Positions 42,576 to 51,878 of a stretch of DNA of 64,000 nt are shown here, piece by piece. Both the position numbers and the translations under genes were made by a program. The stretch is from positions 158,660 through 222,659 of the forward strand of contig NZ_JAHLDV010000002.1 in NCBI RefSeq assembly GCF_018861865.1, given 5' to 3'. Source of the DNA: Clostridium frigoris (GTDB taxonomy: Bacteria > Bacillota > Clostridia > Clostridiales > Clostridiaceae). The notes below the pieces were generated by a model that saw only the letters and a list, made by a program, of their open reading frames with translations, did no database searches and was not told where the DNA came from. The stretch's first letter is position 1, and the number at the start of each line of letters is the position of its first letter.

Positions 42576-45038
42576 ATGAATACTAACAAGTCTAACAAAA
42601 TTGTAAAGGTTTCAATTCTAGGTAGTGTAATTTTAGCTTCATTATCACCAGTTATAGCATATGCAGATGAATCGAATCTAAAGATTCCAGAGTTATCATC
42701 TAGTCAAAATGGAACACTTATGGTGGGACTCGTGATTTGCCTGCTAGGTATGGCATTTGGTTTTTATCAATTTTTAAGGGTAAAGAAAATTAGAGCACAT
42801 AAATCAATGCTTGATGTTTCAGCTATAATTTTTGAAACATGTAAAACCTACTTAATTCAACAAGGAAAATTTATTGCAATTTTATTTCTTCTTATAGGTA
42901 GTATTATTGCATTTTACTTTGGTTACTTGCAAGGAACTAGTTTTGGTGGAGTATTATTAGTACTTGGCTGGACTATTGTTGGTATACTTGGGTCTTATGG
43001 TGTTGCTTGGTATGGAATAAGAATGAATACGTTTGCAAACAGTAGGATGGCATTTGCTTCATTAAGGAGAAAACCTTTAAATCTTGTAAATATACCTCTT
43101 GATGCAGGTATGAGCATTGGAGTACTTTTAATTTGCGTTGAGCTCTTTATGATGTTAATAATATTAATTTTTGTTCCACGTAGTCTTGCAGGTGCAAGCT
43201 TTATAGGATTCGCAATTGGTGAGTCATTAGGTGCAAGTGCTCTACGTATTGCTGGTGGTATTTTTACAAAAATTGCTGACATTGGATCAGATCTTATGAA
43301 AATTGCTTTTAAAATTAAAGAAGATGATCCTAGAAATCCAGGAGTTATTGCGGACTGTACTGGAGACAATGCAGGAGATAGTGTTGGTCCTACTGCAGAT
43401 GGATTTGAGACTTATGGAGTAACAGGAGTTGCTTTAATCTCATTTATTGTTCTTGCTGTTGGTATGTCATTTCCAGAGGCAGATAGATTAATTCTTCAGT
43501 CTACTCTTCTTACATGGATATTTACAATGCGTATATTGATGGTTATTACATCGATTGCTGCATTTTATATAAACAGAGCATATAGTGAAATGAAATATAG
43601 TAATAAGGATGATTTTGATTTTGAACAACCACTAACAAATCTTGTTTGGATTTCATCAATATTATCAATAATTGTTATTTTCATAGTTAGTTACTTAATT
43701 CTTGGACCTGGTACTCAGGTTGCATTAACTGCAAATTCAAATAGTCTTTGGTATGTGCTAGCTATAATAATTAGTTGTGGTACATTGGGAGGAGCACTTA
43801 TTCCTGAGGTTACTAAAATATTCACTAGTGGTAAATCAAAACATGTACAAGAAGTTGTTACAGCATCTAGAGAAGGTGGAGCTTCATTAAATATTCTTTC
43901 AGGACTTGTTGCTGGTAACTTCAGTGCTTTCTGGCAGGGAATGGTATTCGTTATCTTAATGTTTATAGCATATCTTGCAAGTACACTTGGCTTAAAAGAT
44001 ATAATGATATACCCTTCGGTTTTTGCTTTTGGTTTAGTTGCTTTTGGATTACTAAGCATGGGACCCGTTACTATTGCAGTAGATAGTTATGGACCTGTAA
44101 CTGATAATGCACAATCAATTTATGAACTATCACTTATTGAAACTATTCCTAATATTTCGAAAGAAATAGAAAGAGATTTTGGTTTCAAACCAGATTTTGA
44201 AAAAGCAAAATACTACCTTGAAGCTAATGATGGTGCAGGAAATACATTCAAAGCAACTGCAAAACCTGTACTTATTGGTACAGCTGTTGTTGGAGCCACT
44301 ACAATGATTTTTTCACTTATTTTAGTTATTCAAGATGTATTAAAAGTTAAACCTGAAACTATTCTTAATTTACTTAACCCTTACACTTTATTTGGATTTA
44401 TGTGTGGTGGTGCGATAATCTATTGGTTTACAGGTGCATCTACTCAGGCAGTTTCTACAGGTGCCTATAGGGCAGTAGAATTTATTAAGAAAAATATAGA
44501 ATTGGACGAAGATGCAGATCAAAGGGCATCTACAGAGAAATCTAAGGAAGTTGTTAAAATTTGTACTCAATATGCACAGAAGGGAATGTTTAACATATTC
44601 GTTGCAATATTCTCATTTGCACTAGCATTTGCATTTTTCTCAGCTCCTAGAGGTAATAACACTGAACCAGTAGCATTCTTCGTTGCATACCTTATATCTA
44701 TAGCAGTTTTTGGTTTATATCAAGCTATATTTATGGCAAATGCAGGTGGATGTTGGGATAATGCTAAAAAGGTTGTTGAAGTTGATTTAGATGAAAAAGG
44801 GACTCCACTTCATGATGCTTGTGTTATTGGCGATACAGTTGGAGATCCTTTTAAAGATACTTCATCAGTAGCATTAAATCCAATAATCAAATTTACAACA
44901 TTATTTGGAATGCTTGCTATGGAAATTGCTATATCAGAAAGATTCAGAGCTGTAGCTCCATACATTGGAGCAGTGTTCTTTGCAATCGCGATTATATTTG
45001 TATGGCGTTCATTCTATAGAATGAGAATTAAAAACTAA
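42576..45038 (+). CDS. hppA: Membrane-bound proton/sodium-pumping pyrophosphatase, divergent type
   Basis: 820 residues from the ATG at 42576 (GGAGGTAG upstream; GTG 42570 is too close). A cleavable-looking signal (to about Ala30) and about 15-16 membrane helices. It hydrolyses pyrophosphate and pumps H+ or Na+. The substrate motifs depart from the canonical DVGADLVGKVE...DNVGDNVGD: here DIGSDLMKIAFKIKEDDPRN and IADCTGDNAGDSVGPTADGF (about 233-275). GNTFKATAK at about 555-563 has Lys at the position that marks K+-independent enzymes. C-terminal DLDEKGTPLHDACVIGDTVG and GDPFKDTSSVALNPIIK are intact. It resembles the described divergent, Na+-regulated H+-pumping subfamily. A terminator follows. 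Confidence 0.9.
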   Translation: MNTNKSNKIVKVSILGSVILASLSPVIAYADESNLKIPELSSSQNGTLMVGLVICLLGMAFGFYQFLRVKKIRAHKSMLDVSAIIFETCKTYLIQQGKFIAILFLLIGSIIAFYFGYLQGTSFGGVLLVLGWTIVGILGSYGVAWYGIRMNTFANSRMAFASLRRKPLNLVNIPLDAGMSIGVLLICVELFMMLIILIFVPRSLAGASFIGFAIGESLGASALRIAGGIFTKIADIGSDLMKIAFKIKEDDPRNPGVIADCTGDNAGDSVGPTADGFETYGVTGVALISFIVLAVGMSFPEADRLILQSTLLTWIFTMRILMVITSIAAFYINRAYSEMKYSNKDDFDFEQPLTNLVWISSILSIIVIFIVSYLILGPGTQVALTANSNSLWYVLAIIISCGTLGGALIPEVTKIFTSGKSKHVQEVVTASREGGASLNILSGLVAGNFSAFWQGMVFVILMFIAYLASTLGLKDIMIYPSVFAFGLVAFGLLSMGPVTIAVDSYGPVTDNAQSIYELSLIETIPNISKEIERDFGFKPDFEKAKYYLEANDGAGNTFKATAKPVLIGTAVVGATTMIFSLILVIQDVLKVKPETILNLLNPYTLFGFMCGGAIIYWFTGASTQAVSTGAYRAVEFIKKNIELDEDADQRASTEKSKEVVKICTQYAQKGMFNIFVAIFSFALAFAFFSAPRGNNTEPVAFFVAYLISIAVFGLYQAIFMANAGGCWDNAKKVVEVDLDEKGTPLHDACVIGDTVGDPFKDTSSVALNPIIKFTTLFGMLAMEIAISERFRAVAPYIGAVFFAIAIIFVWRSFYRMRIKN

Positions 45039-45054
45039 AGTTAATTTAATTAAT

Positions 45055-45089
45055 AGAGGACCAGATTTTATTTTGAATCTGATCCTCTG
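45055..45089 (+). terminator. Terminator after hppA
   Basis: AGAGGA.CAGATT pairs with AATCTG.TCCTCT; the downstream region is T-rich (GTTTTGTATTTTTT). Confidence 0.75.
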
Positions 45090-45131
45090 TGTTTTGTATT
45101 TTTTATTAGATATAATAAGGAGCGGTTTAAG

Positions 45132-45812
45132 ATGAGAATTTTACTTATAGATGACGAAGAAAGCATTTTAAATTTAGTACGTATGAACCTAGTACTAGAA
45201 GGTTTTGAGGTAATAACTAGTGCTACTGGTAATAATGGAATCAAGGCTTTTCAAGACGAAAACCCAGACCTAGTGTTACTTGATTTAATGTTACCTGATC
45301 TAGATGGATATGAAGTTATGAAAATAATGCAAAAGATTAATAAAAAAATTCCGATTATTCTTCTTACTGCAAAAGGACAACTCAATGATAAACTACTAGG
45401 GTTACAGTTAGGGGCAGATGATTATATTACAAAACCCTTTGATAGCAGGGAAATTATACTGCGAATACGTGCAATTTCAAGGCGGATAAATCAATCGAAG
45501 CTCCTTAATGAAAATTCAGAAAACAAAATAGAAAAAGGCTTCATCATGCTACTAAAAGCAGAAAGAAAGATTTTTATAGATTCTATCGAAGTAAAATTTA
45601 CTTTTCGTGAATTTGAAACTTTAAACCTTTTATTGCAAAATATTAATAAGGTCTTTACTAGAACTGAGTTACTAAAAAAACTTTGGGGTTATGATTATGA
45701 GGGTAACACAAGGGCGGTTGATATTCATATAGAACGAATTCGTAAAAAACTAACAATACATGGAAATGCTATTCAAACTATTTATGGTGCTGGATATAGA
45801 TTAGAGGTATGA
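45132..45812 (+). CDS. OmpR-family response regulator
   Basis: 226 residues. Receiver domain with Asp7/Asp8, phospho-acceptor Asp51 in LVLLDLMLPDLDGYE, ILLTAKG and DDYITKPFDSREI. Winged-helix DNA-binding domain at about 130-225 (FTFREFETLNLLLQNINKVF, TRAVDIHIERIRKKL). ATAAGGAGCGGTTTAAG precedes the ATG. The kinase gene begins one base after the stop. It is the first gene of a series that ends in a binding lipoprotein, a GlpT-like carrier and GlpQ, so it probably activates phosphorylated-solute uptake. Confidence 0.92.
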   Translation: MRILLIDDEESILNLVRMNLVLEGFEVITSATGNNGIKAFQDENPDLVLLDLMLPDLDGYEVMKIMQKINKKIPIILLTAKGQLNDKLLGLQLGADDYITKPFDSREIILRIRAISRRINQSKLLNENSENKIEKGFIMLLKAERKIFIDSIEVKFTFREFETLNLLLQNINKVFTRTELLKKLWGYDYEGNTRAVDIHIERIRKKLTIHGNAIQTIYGAGYRLEV

Positions 45813-45813
45813 A

Positions 45814-47226
45814 ATGAAAATTGGAATAAAAAATAAAATCGTAATTATGAATATAGCTGTGTTACTTCCGGTTTTACTTATTGTTTGCTCCATTACCATT
45901 GGTAATCTTTATAAAAATATAATAAATAGTTCTATTACAATGTTAAAACAAGAAAGTTACAACAGCCAATTAAATATCATTACATATTTAGATAACGAAG
46001 AAAACATAGGTTTGCCAGAACTTCTTAAGAATATGAGCCCCTTTATTGCTAAAAATTTGTCTGATCATTATAAATTCAGAATTCAATTATATAACAAGGA
46101 TGGACTAGTGGGGGATTCTGAAAAGTACCCTATAATTTTAGAAAATAAAGATGTTACTTATGCACTTTCAGGAACTAAGTCCTATATTATGAAAAAGATT
46201 GAAAGCAAACAATATATTTTATTTTCTAGTCCGCTTTATTTTGAAGGAGAAACTATTGGTTGCTTTCGGTATATTTATCCCCTAGATAAAGAAATAGGCT
46301 TAGTTAAAAATACAAGTGTAACCATGATTTTGGTAGGCATATTAGCACTTTTTCTTTCTATTCTTTTAAGCAATGCATTTTCTAGAAAAATTGTAAGCCC
46401 AATTGTATCCTTAAAAAAAGCCTCCCAGAAGGTTGCAAATGGAGATTTTACAAATATTATAGAAATTGATACCACGGATGAGATTAAGGATTTAGCAGAT
46501 TCTTTTAATCTTATGTCGACTAATATAAGTAACTCTATTTTAAAATTAAAAGATGAAAAAGCAAATCAAAAAAGATTTTTAGATAACGTTACCCATGAAT
46601 TAAAAACCCCTATAACTTCAATCATTGGATATGCAGATTTACTTCCTAGAGTAAAGACCGAGAAAGATAAAACACAATGTCTTGATTATATTCAAAAGGG
46701 GGGGAATCGTCTGATTTGCCTTGTAGAAGAATTGTTAAACCTATCTAAGTTAAATAAAGAAGATTTTCAAATGGAAGTTGCGCAAACAAACCTTAAAGTT
46801 GTAATAGAGGAAAGCTTGTTAATTTTAAGACCAAGATTAGATAAATACAATATTTTTATAGAGCCACTTTTATTTGATTATTTGATTTGGATAGATAAAC
46901 AAAAGACGGAACAAGTATTTTTAAATATATTTGACAATGCAATTAAATATAGTGATTGTACTTCCATTGTTATAAAAATGTTCTCAAAGCCTGGATCTTT
47001 AATTGTTTCTATAACAGACAATGGTGAGGGAATACCAAAGGAACATCTGAAAAAGGTTTTTGAACCTTTTTATACTGCAAATAAAAGACTTCAAAATCAA
47101 TACGGTGGTATGGGTCTTGGACTTGCAATTTGCAAGGAAATTATGAAAAAGCAACAAGGAGATATTTTTATAAGTAGTGACAAGGGAACAAAGGTGGAAT
47201 TGTTTTTTAAATTGTTACAAAGCTGA
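45814..47226 (+). CDS. Membrane sensor histidine kinase
   Basis: 470 residues. Transmembrane segments at about 8-30 and 168-188 bracket a 135-residue extracytoplasmic sensor. Then come HAMP (SRKIVSPIVSLKKASQKVAN), the H-box DNVTHELKTPITSIIGYADL, and an ATPase domain with NIFDNAIKYSD, ITDNGEGIP and GGMGLGLAICKE. It follows the regulator gene by one base. The sensor may act with the binding lipoprotein and the membrane-anchored protein encoded just downstream, as in the PgtABC and HptRSA systems, where a binding protein reports external phosphorylated compounds to the kinase. That link is inferred from gene order. Confidence 0.92.
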   Translation: MKIGIKNKIVIMNIAVLLPVLLIVCSITIGNLYKNIINSSITMLKQESYNSQLNIITYLDNEENIGLPELLKNMSPFIAKNLSDHYKFRIQLYNKDGLVGDSEKYPIILENKDVTYALSGTKSYIMKKIESKQYILFSSPLYFEGETIGCFRYIYPLDKEIGLVKNTSVTMILVGILALFLSILLSNAFSRKIVSPIVSLKKASQKVANGDFTNIIEIDTTDEIKDLADSFNLMSTNISNSILKLKDEKANQKRFLDNVTHELKTPITSIIGYADLLPRVKTEKDKTQCLDYIQKGGNRLICLVEELLNLSKLNKEDFQMEVAQTNLKVVIEESLLILRPRLDKYNIFIEPLLFDYLIWIDKQKTEQVFLNIFDNAIKYSDCTSIVIKMFSKPGSLIVSITDNGEGIPKEHLKKVFEPFYTANKRLQNQYGGMGLGLAICKEIMKKQQGDIFISSDKGTKVELFFKLLQS

Positions 47227-47283
47227 TGCAATCTTGATGCAATTTTGAAAACGTTTTTTGCTATGATAAGGAGGAAGAGAAAA

Positions 47284-48123
47284 ATAAATATTTTAAAAAA
47301 ACACAAAATGTTATTTATTGGTTATTTTGTTTTTATGTTATTACTAGGAATCATAATATTTTGGCAATATGAAAAAAATTATGATCATATAGTACTTATT
47401 CAAGATAGAGAACAAGTTTTAAAAGCTGTAAGTACCTCTACACCTGTAAAGTTAGAAGTGTATAGTAAATATTGGGGAAAAATTGTTATTGCTCAGAGTA
47501 ATGTTATTCGAAGTATATGGGATATTATAGACGAAATGTCTAAGAGTAGTCCTTTGCAAGAAAGTCAAAATGCATATACGAATGATGAAATAAGTGGTAC
47601 TGTTTTTTATCTGAATGGTAAAAAATCTACTTTTACTTTAGGAAGTTACTTAAAAATAGGTACTATTATTTATGGAAAGGCTAAAAATAAGCCTTATGTA
47701 GATCAGCTTAAAAATCATTTGGATGAAATTTTATGCTCTGCGCAAAATCTAAGCAATCTTATTAATGAACGAAATAAAGTTACCGTAGTAGATAGTAATA
47801 ATAATATACAAAAATGTGGTCGTGATGATAAAACATTTATTCGTAATAAAATATTAAAATGTTCTAAAATTAAGGATAATGCCTCCCTAGAAGAAGCGAT
47901 CAATACAAAGGGAAAAGTGCTATACCACATAAAAACCTATTTAGAAAAAGAAAGTAATTCTATTCCAAATACAAAAGATACTTTCTATGCAATTATAAAT
48001 ATTGATGTATATGAAAATGGGTATATTGTTATTCAAGATTTTAGTAATGAAGTAGTAAATGCAATTTATATGAAAGGAAATTTAGTAGAGATTTGTAAAA
48101 ACATCAGTAAAACCGGTATTTAA
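47284..48123 (+). CDS. Membrane-anchored extracytoplasmic protein of unknown function, apparent ATA start
   Basis: About 279 residues read from ATA at 47284, nine bases after AAGGAGG. In-frame alternatives are the TTG at 47245 and the ATG at 47263, which lie before that ribosome site, and an ATG at 47308. One transmembrane segment (KMLFIGYFVFMLLLGIIIFW) follows a basic start; the rest is extracytoplasmic, without cysteines that suggest a lipoprotein. I recognise no family. It lies between the kinase and the binding lipoprotein, so it may be an accessory sensor subunit. The TTG at 47245 is what a standard gene finder would choose. Confidence 0.65.
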   Translation: MNILKKHKMLFIGYFVFMLLLGIIIFWQYEKNYDHIVLIQDREQVLKAVSTSTPVKLEVYSKYWGKIVIAQSNVIRSIWDIIDEMSKSSPLQESQNAYTNDEISGTVFYLNGKKSTFTLGSYLKIGTIIYGKAKNKPYVDQLKNHLDEILCSAQNLSNLINERNKVTVVDSNNNIQKCGRDDKTFIRNKILKCSKIKDNASLEEAINTKGKVLYHIKTYLEKESNSIPNTKDTFYAIINIDVYENGYIVIQDFSNEVVNAIYMKGNLVEICKNISKTGI

Positions 48124-48149
48124 TTTTTATATGTTCTGGAGGTACCTTA

Positions 48150-49184
48150 ATGAAAACTTACAAATTTACTATATTTATTATTCTCTTGTTTTGCTCAACA
48201 TTGTTAACTGCATGTAATAAAAACCAAAGTGCCTACCCTAATTTGCAAGGCCAAAAACTTTTGGTTTACGTAGCCTTTCATGAAGATGAGGCTAAACCTT
48301 TACTAGAAGGCTTCAAAGAAAAAACTGGTTGTGAGTATTCACTTTTGAGGTTTCCTACAGGGGAAGCTTTAGCCCGGGCAATGGAGGAAAAAACAACCCC
48401 TAAAGCAGATGTCTTTTTAGGAGGCACAGTAGATGCTCATGAGTACATGAAAAAAGAAGGCATAATTGAAAAATATATTTCTAAAAATTCCAGTTCTATT
48501 CCTGAAAGATATAAAGACAAAGATGGGTATTGGACAGGACTTTATATAGAAGCATTATCTATTGGTATCAATAAAGAACGATGGGACGCCGAGTTTAAAT
48601 CAAAGGGAATAAAGCAGCCAGAAAGCTTTCAAGATTTGTTAAATCCTGCGTTTAAAGGTGAAATTATTATTCCTAACCCAAAAACCTCAGGTACAGGCTA
48701 TACTTTTGTATCTTATCTTGTACAATCGATGGGAAAGGAAAAAGCCTTAGAATATCTGGGTAAACTCAACCATAATGTAGCACAAGTTACTACAAATGGT
48801 CTTACGCCAGCAGAAAAGGTAGGTATTGGTGAATATTTAATTGCTGTTAATTTTATAAATCAACAGCTTATCGTTAAAAAGTCTGGATTTAATATACAAT
48901 CTAAAATCCCTAAAGATGTTGGATGGACACTTTGTGCAGTTTCTAAGATTAAAAATGGACCAAACTCTAAGGCTGCAAATGCTTTTATAGATTATTGTTT
49001 AACGGCGCAAGCTGGTAATGCTCTGAAAAATTTTTCTATGGCTATGTCTACAAGAGAAGATGTGCCCTTGCCGGAGGGAGGACAAAATTTAAGTAATCTT
49101 CTAGGGAGTGATAAATATGATTTTAAAAAAGCAGGTATTGATAAAGAAGAAATGTTAGATGCTCTTGAAAGGATTAAACCGTAA
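48150..49184 (+). CDS. Extracellular solute-binding lipoprotein (PgtC/HptA-like)
   Basis: 344 residues. Lipoprotein signal with lipobox LLTAC (Cys22). The mature part is a family-1-type binding protein of the iron/phosphoglycerate-binding group: KLLVYVAFHEDEAKPLLEGF, KTGCEYSLLRFPTGEALARA, ADVFLGGTVDAHEYM, GLYIEALSIGINKERW, IPNPKTSGTGYTFVSYLVQS. No ABC permease or ATPase gene is nearby. Instead it sits between a two-component system and an organophosphate:phosphate antiporter, the arrangement of binding proteins that serve as sensors (S. aureus HptA, Salmonella PgtC). TGGAGGTACCTTA precedes the ATG. I infer a sensory role. Confidence 0.82.
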   Translation: MKTYKFTIFIILLFCSTLLTACNKNQSAYPNLQGQKLLVYVAFHEDEAKPLLEGFKEKTGCEYSLLRFPTGEALARAMEEKTTPKADVFLGGTVDAHEYMKKEGIIEKYISKNSSSIPERYKDKDGYWTGLYIEALSIGINKERWDAEFKSKGIKQPESFQDLLNPAFKGEIIIPNPKTSGTGYTFVSYLVQSMGKEKALEYLGKLNHNVAQVTTNGLTPAEKVGIGEYLIAVNFINQQLIVKKSGFNIQSKIPKDVGWTLCAVSKIKNGPNSKAANAFIDYCLTAQAGNALKNFSMAMSTREDVPLPEGGQNLSNLLGSDKYDFKKAGIDKEEMLDALERIKP

Positions 49185-49253
49185 ATTTATATATTTATAT
49201 ATAGATTAATATGTTTAAATAAAATAATCTAAAATGAAAGGTCGATGAAATGA

Positions 49254-50603
49254 ATGGGGAATTTATTTAATTTTTTAAAACCCGCTCCAGCTATTGAAAG
49301 GTTGCCAAAAGAAAAAATTGATCCAGTTTACAAAAAGTTTCGGTTACAAGTATTTATAAGCATTTATATTGGTTATATGGGTTACTACTTTGTTAGAAGT
49401 AATTTTTCACTAGCTAAAATGTACTTAATTCATGAAGGATTTACAAAAACGCAACTTGGATTTGTTGCCTCTGCGCTAGGACTTGCTTATGGCATTAGTA
49501 AATTTGTTATGGGTAATGTATCAGATAGATCGAATGCGAAGTATTTTCTAGGCATCGGTTTAATTTTGTCTGGTATTACAAATCTATTTTTCCCACTTAC
49601 AACAAGTCTTACAGTAATGTTTATGTTAATGCTTATAAATGGATGGGTTCAAGGTATGGGGTGGCCACCATGTGGGAGAATCATGACTCATTGGTTCTCA
49701 GATAAAGAGCGTGGCGTAAAAATGTCTATTTGGAATACCGCACATAATGTGGGTGGTGGATTTATAGCTGTAATTGCGCTTCTTGGTGTTCAAATATTTG
49801 GAAGTTGGAAAGGAATTTTTTATTTACCAGCTATTATTGCAATTGTAATTGGAACACTTTATATGATTTTTGCAAGAGATACACCTCAATCTGTAGGTCT
49901 TCCTCCTATTGAAGAATATAAAAATGATTACCCTGCTGTAAAAGTAAAAGACAGAGAAAAGGAAATGACTGCAAAAGAAATACTGTTTAAATATGTATTT
50001 AACAATAAATATTTATGGTATATCGCTCTAGCAAACGGATTTGTATATATGGTGAGATATGGCATTATTAATTGGGCTCCACTATACCTACAAGAAGTAA
50101 AAGGTTTTAATGTTAAAGAGTCAGCAATCGCATTTTCTTTATTTGAATATGCTGCAATTCCGGGTACTATACTTATAGGATGGATAAGTGATAAGGTATT
50201 CCACGGTCGTCGTGCACCAGTAGGTGTAGCTTGCATGGTAGGTGTTACGGCTGGTGTTTTCATTTATTGGCAATCTTCAAGCATTTTAGCAATAAACATT
50301 ACTTTAGCTTGCATAGGTGCTTTAATATATGGACCTGTAATGCTTATTGGAGTAAGTGCATTAGATCTAGTTCCTAAAAAAGCTGCTGGAACTGCTGCTG
50401 GATTTACAGGGCTCTTCGGGTATGTTATTGGGCAAGTTTCGGCTGAAATTGTAATGGGAATGGTTGTAGATAAATACAATTGGGATGGAGGATTCAGGCT
50501 TCTTATGGTTTCTGCTGTACTTGCTATTATATTTCTATCACTTACTTGGAACGTACATGATAGATCAAAACCAGAATCTGAAGATATTCCGTCAGTAAGT
50601 TAA
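49254..50603 (+). CDS. Organophosphate:phosphate antiporter (GlpT/UhpT/PgtP family MFS)
   Basis: 449 residues, 12 transmembrane segments. OPA-family marks: GYMGYYFVRSNFSLAKMYLI, KFVMGNVSDRSNAKYFLGIG, NGWVQGMGWPPCGRIMTHWF, SIWNTAHNVGGG, and SALDLVPKKAAGTAAGFTGL. These carriers exchange glycerol-3-phosphate, hexose phosphates or phosphoglycerates for inorganic phosphate. The next gene encodes a secreted glycerophosphodiesterase, which favours glycerol-3-phosphate as substrate. The conserved first-helix arginine (YFVRSN) that binds phosphate in GlpT is present. The ribosome site is weak (GAAAGG). Likely regulated by the two-component system upstream. Confidence 0.9.
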   Translation: MGNLFNFLKPAPAIERLPKEKIDPVYKKFRLQVFISIYIGYMGYYFVRSNFSLAKMYLIHEGFTKTQLGFVASALGLAYGISKFVMGNVSDRSNAKYFLGIGLILSGITNLFFPLTTSLTVMFMLMLINGWVQGMGWPPCGRIMTHWFSDKERGVKMSIWNTAHNVGGGFIAVIALLGVQIFGSWKGIFYLPAIIAIVIGTLYMIFARDTPQSVGLPPIEEYKNDYPAVKVKDREKEMTAKEILFKYVFNNKYLWYIALANGFVYMVRYGIINWAPLYLQEVKGFNVKESAIAFSLFEYAAIPGTILIGWISDKVFHGRRAPVGVACMVGVTAGVFIYWQSSSILAINITLACIGALIYGPVMLIGVSALDLVPKKAAGTAAGFTGLFGYVIGQVSAEIVMGMVVDKYNWDGGFRLLMVSAVLAIIFLSLTWNVHDRSKPESEDIPSVS

Positions 50604-50700
50604 AGAAATATTTATATCAAAAAATGTTAGTATTTAAAGTATAACAACTTAGTAAGTATTATATCAAAAGAAAAAATAGATTATATAAGGAGTCTATAAT

Positions 50701-51777
50701 ATGAAAAACAAAAAAAAGATAATTGAGATAGCGTGCACACTTGTATGTACACTAGCCCTAACCGTAGGATCAACTGTAGGATATGGAGAAAGTACTGTTT
50801 TAGCTGCTTCAACAAAAAATAACAAAATAGTTATTGGACATAGAGGTGCCTGTGGATACTTACCTGAACATACTTTAGAGTCATACTCTTTAGCTTATGG
50901 GTTAGGTGCAGATTATATAGAGTCTGATGTTTGTTTAACAAAAGATGGTGTTCCAGTAATAATGCATGATATTACAATAGATACTACAACAGATGTAGCA
51001 AAAATTTATCCAAATAGAAAACGTGTTGATGGACATTATTATGTGATTGATTTTACACTAAGTGAAATTAAAACGCTTAGTGTACATGAACGTACACAAG
51101 AAGGTTCTACTACGGATGTTGTTTTTCCAGGTAGATTTCCTCTAAGTAGTGCTCATTTTGAAGTTCCAACGTTAGAAGAATATATACAACTTATACAAGG
51201 GTTGAATAAAAGTACAGGTAAAGATGTAGGAATTTACCCTGAATTGAAACAACCTAAATTTCATACAGATAATGGACAGGATATTGGAACTGTCGTATTA
51301 AAAGTTCTTAGAAAGTATGGGTATGATACGCCTGAATCCAAATGTTATTTACAATGTTTTGATCCAAGTTACTTAATAAAAGTTAGAACAAAAATGGGTG
51401 CAAAAGTGAAGATAATTCAGTTGATTAGTGTAGAAGCAGATTGCCCAGGAGCTAATTATGAAAAAATGATGACAGATGAAGGACTAGCAAAAGTAGCTAC
51501 TTATGCAAATGGTATTGGGCCTTGGTGTGACCAAATACTAGATGAAGATGGGAATAAAGGTAAATTACCAGTTACTAATCCTAATTTAGTAAAAGATGCG
51601 CATAAACACAATCTTGTTGTTCATCCATATACATTTAGAAAAGATGATCTTCCTAAATATGTAACTAGTGTAGATCAGTTAATGAAAAGATTTTATTTTA
51701 AAGAAGATGTAGATGGTATATTCACTGATTTTCCTGATCATGCAGTAAAGGTATTACCAAATAATCACAAAAAATAA
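50701..51777 (+). CDS. glpQ: Secreted glycerophosphodiester phosphodiesterase
   Basis: 358 residues. A signal peptide (about 1-36, ending STVLAAS) is followed by a GDPD TIM barrel: VIGHRGACGYLPEHTLESYS with the catalytic His-Arg and the metal Glu, YIESDVCLTKDGVPVIMHD with the second Glu/Asp and His, and GIFTDFPDHAV at the end. The length and the insert at about 95-150 are those of GlpQ and not the short cytosolic UgpQ. It splits glycerophosphodiesters from phospholipids or teichoic acids into an alcohol and glycerol-3-phosphate outside the cell, which the adjacent carrier could import. TAAGGAGTCTATAAT precedes the ATG. A hairpin terminator follows. Confidence 0.92.
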   Translation: MKNKKKIIEIACTLVCTLALTVGSTVGYGESTVLAASTKNNKIVIGHRGACGYLPEHTLESYSLAYGLGADYIESDVCLTKDGVPVIMHDITIDTTTDVAKIYPNRKRVDGHYYVIDFTLSEIKTLSVHERTQEGSTTDVVFPGRFPLSSAHFEVPTLEEYIQLIQGLNKSTGKDVGIYPELKQPKFHTDNGQDIGTVVLKVLRKYGYDTPESKCYLQCFDPSYLIKVRTKMGAKVKIIQLISVEADCPGANYEKMMTDEGLAKVATYANGIGPWCDQILDEDGNKGKLPVTNPNLVKDAHKHNLVVHPYTFRKDDLPKYVTSVDQLMKRFYFKEDVDGIFTDFPDHAVKVLPNNHKK

Positions 51778-51803
51778 TTCAATGTTAAAATGAAAAATAT
51801 TCT

Positions 51804-51836
51804 TTATAAGCCTCCTATAGTATAGGTGGCTTATAA
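51804..51836. terminator. Hairpin terminator after glpQ
   Basis: TTATAAGCC.CCTATA pairs with TATAGG.GGCTTATAA. Confidence 0.7.
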
Positions 51837-51850
51837 TTGTGGTGCGCCCA

Positions 51851-51878
51851 GGATATTAAAATACTTATTTTAATATCC
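51851..51878 (-). terminator. Hairpin overlapping the end of the NlpC/P60 gene
   Basis: GGATATTAAAAT (51851-51862) pairs perfectly with ATTTTAATATCC (51867-51878), and the right arm contains the last codons and stop of the minus-strand gene. The T run downstream on the minus strand is poor. Confidence 0.5.

Noticed and set aside
48150..49184. Iron ABC-transporter binding protein
   Set aside because: No permease or ATPase gene is near; the neighbours are a two-component system and an organophosphate antiporter, so a sensory PgtC/HptA-like role fits better.
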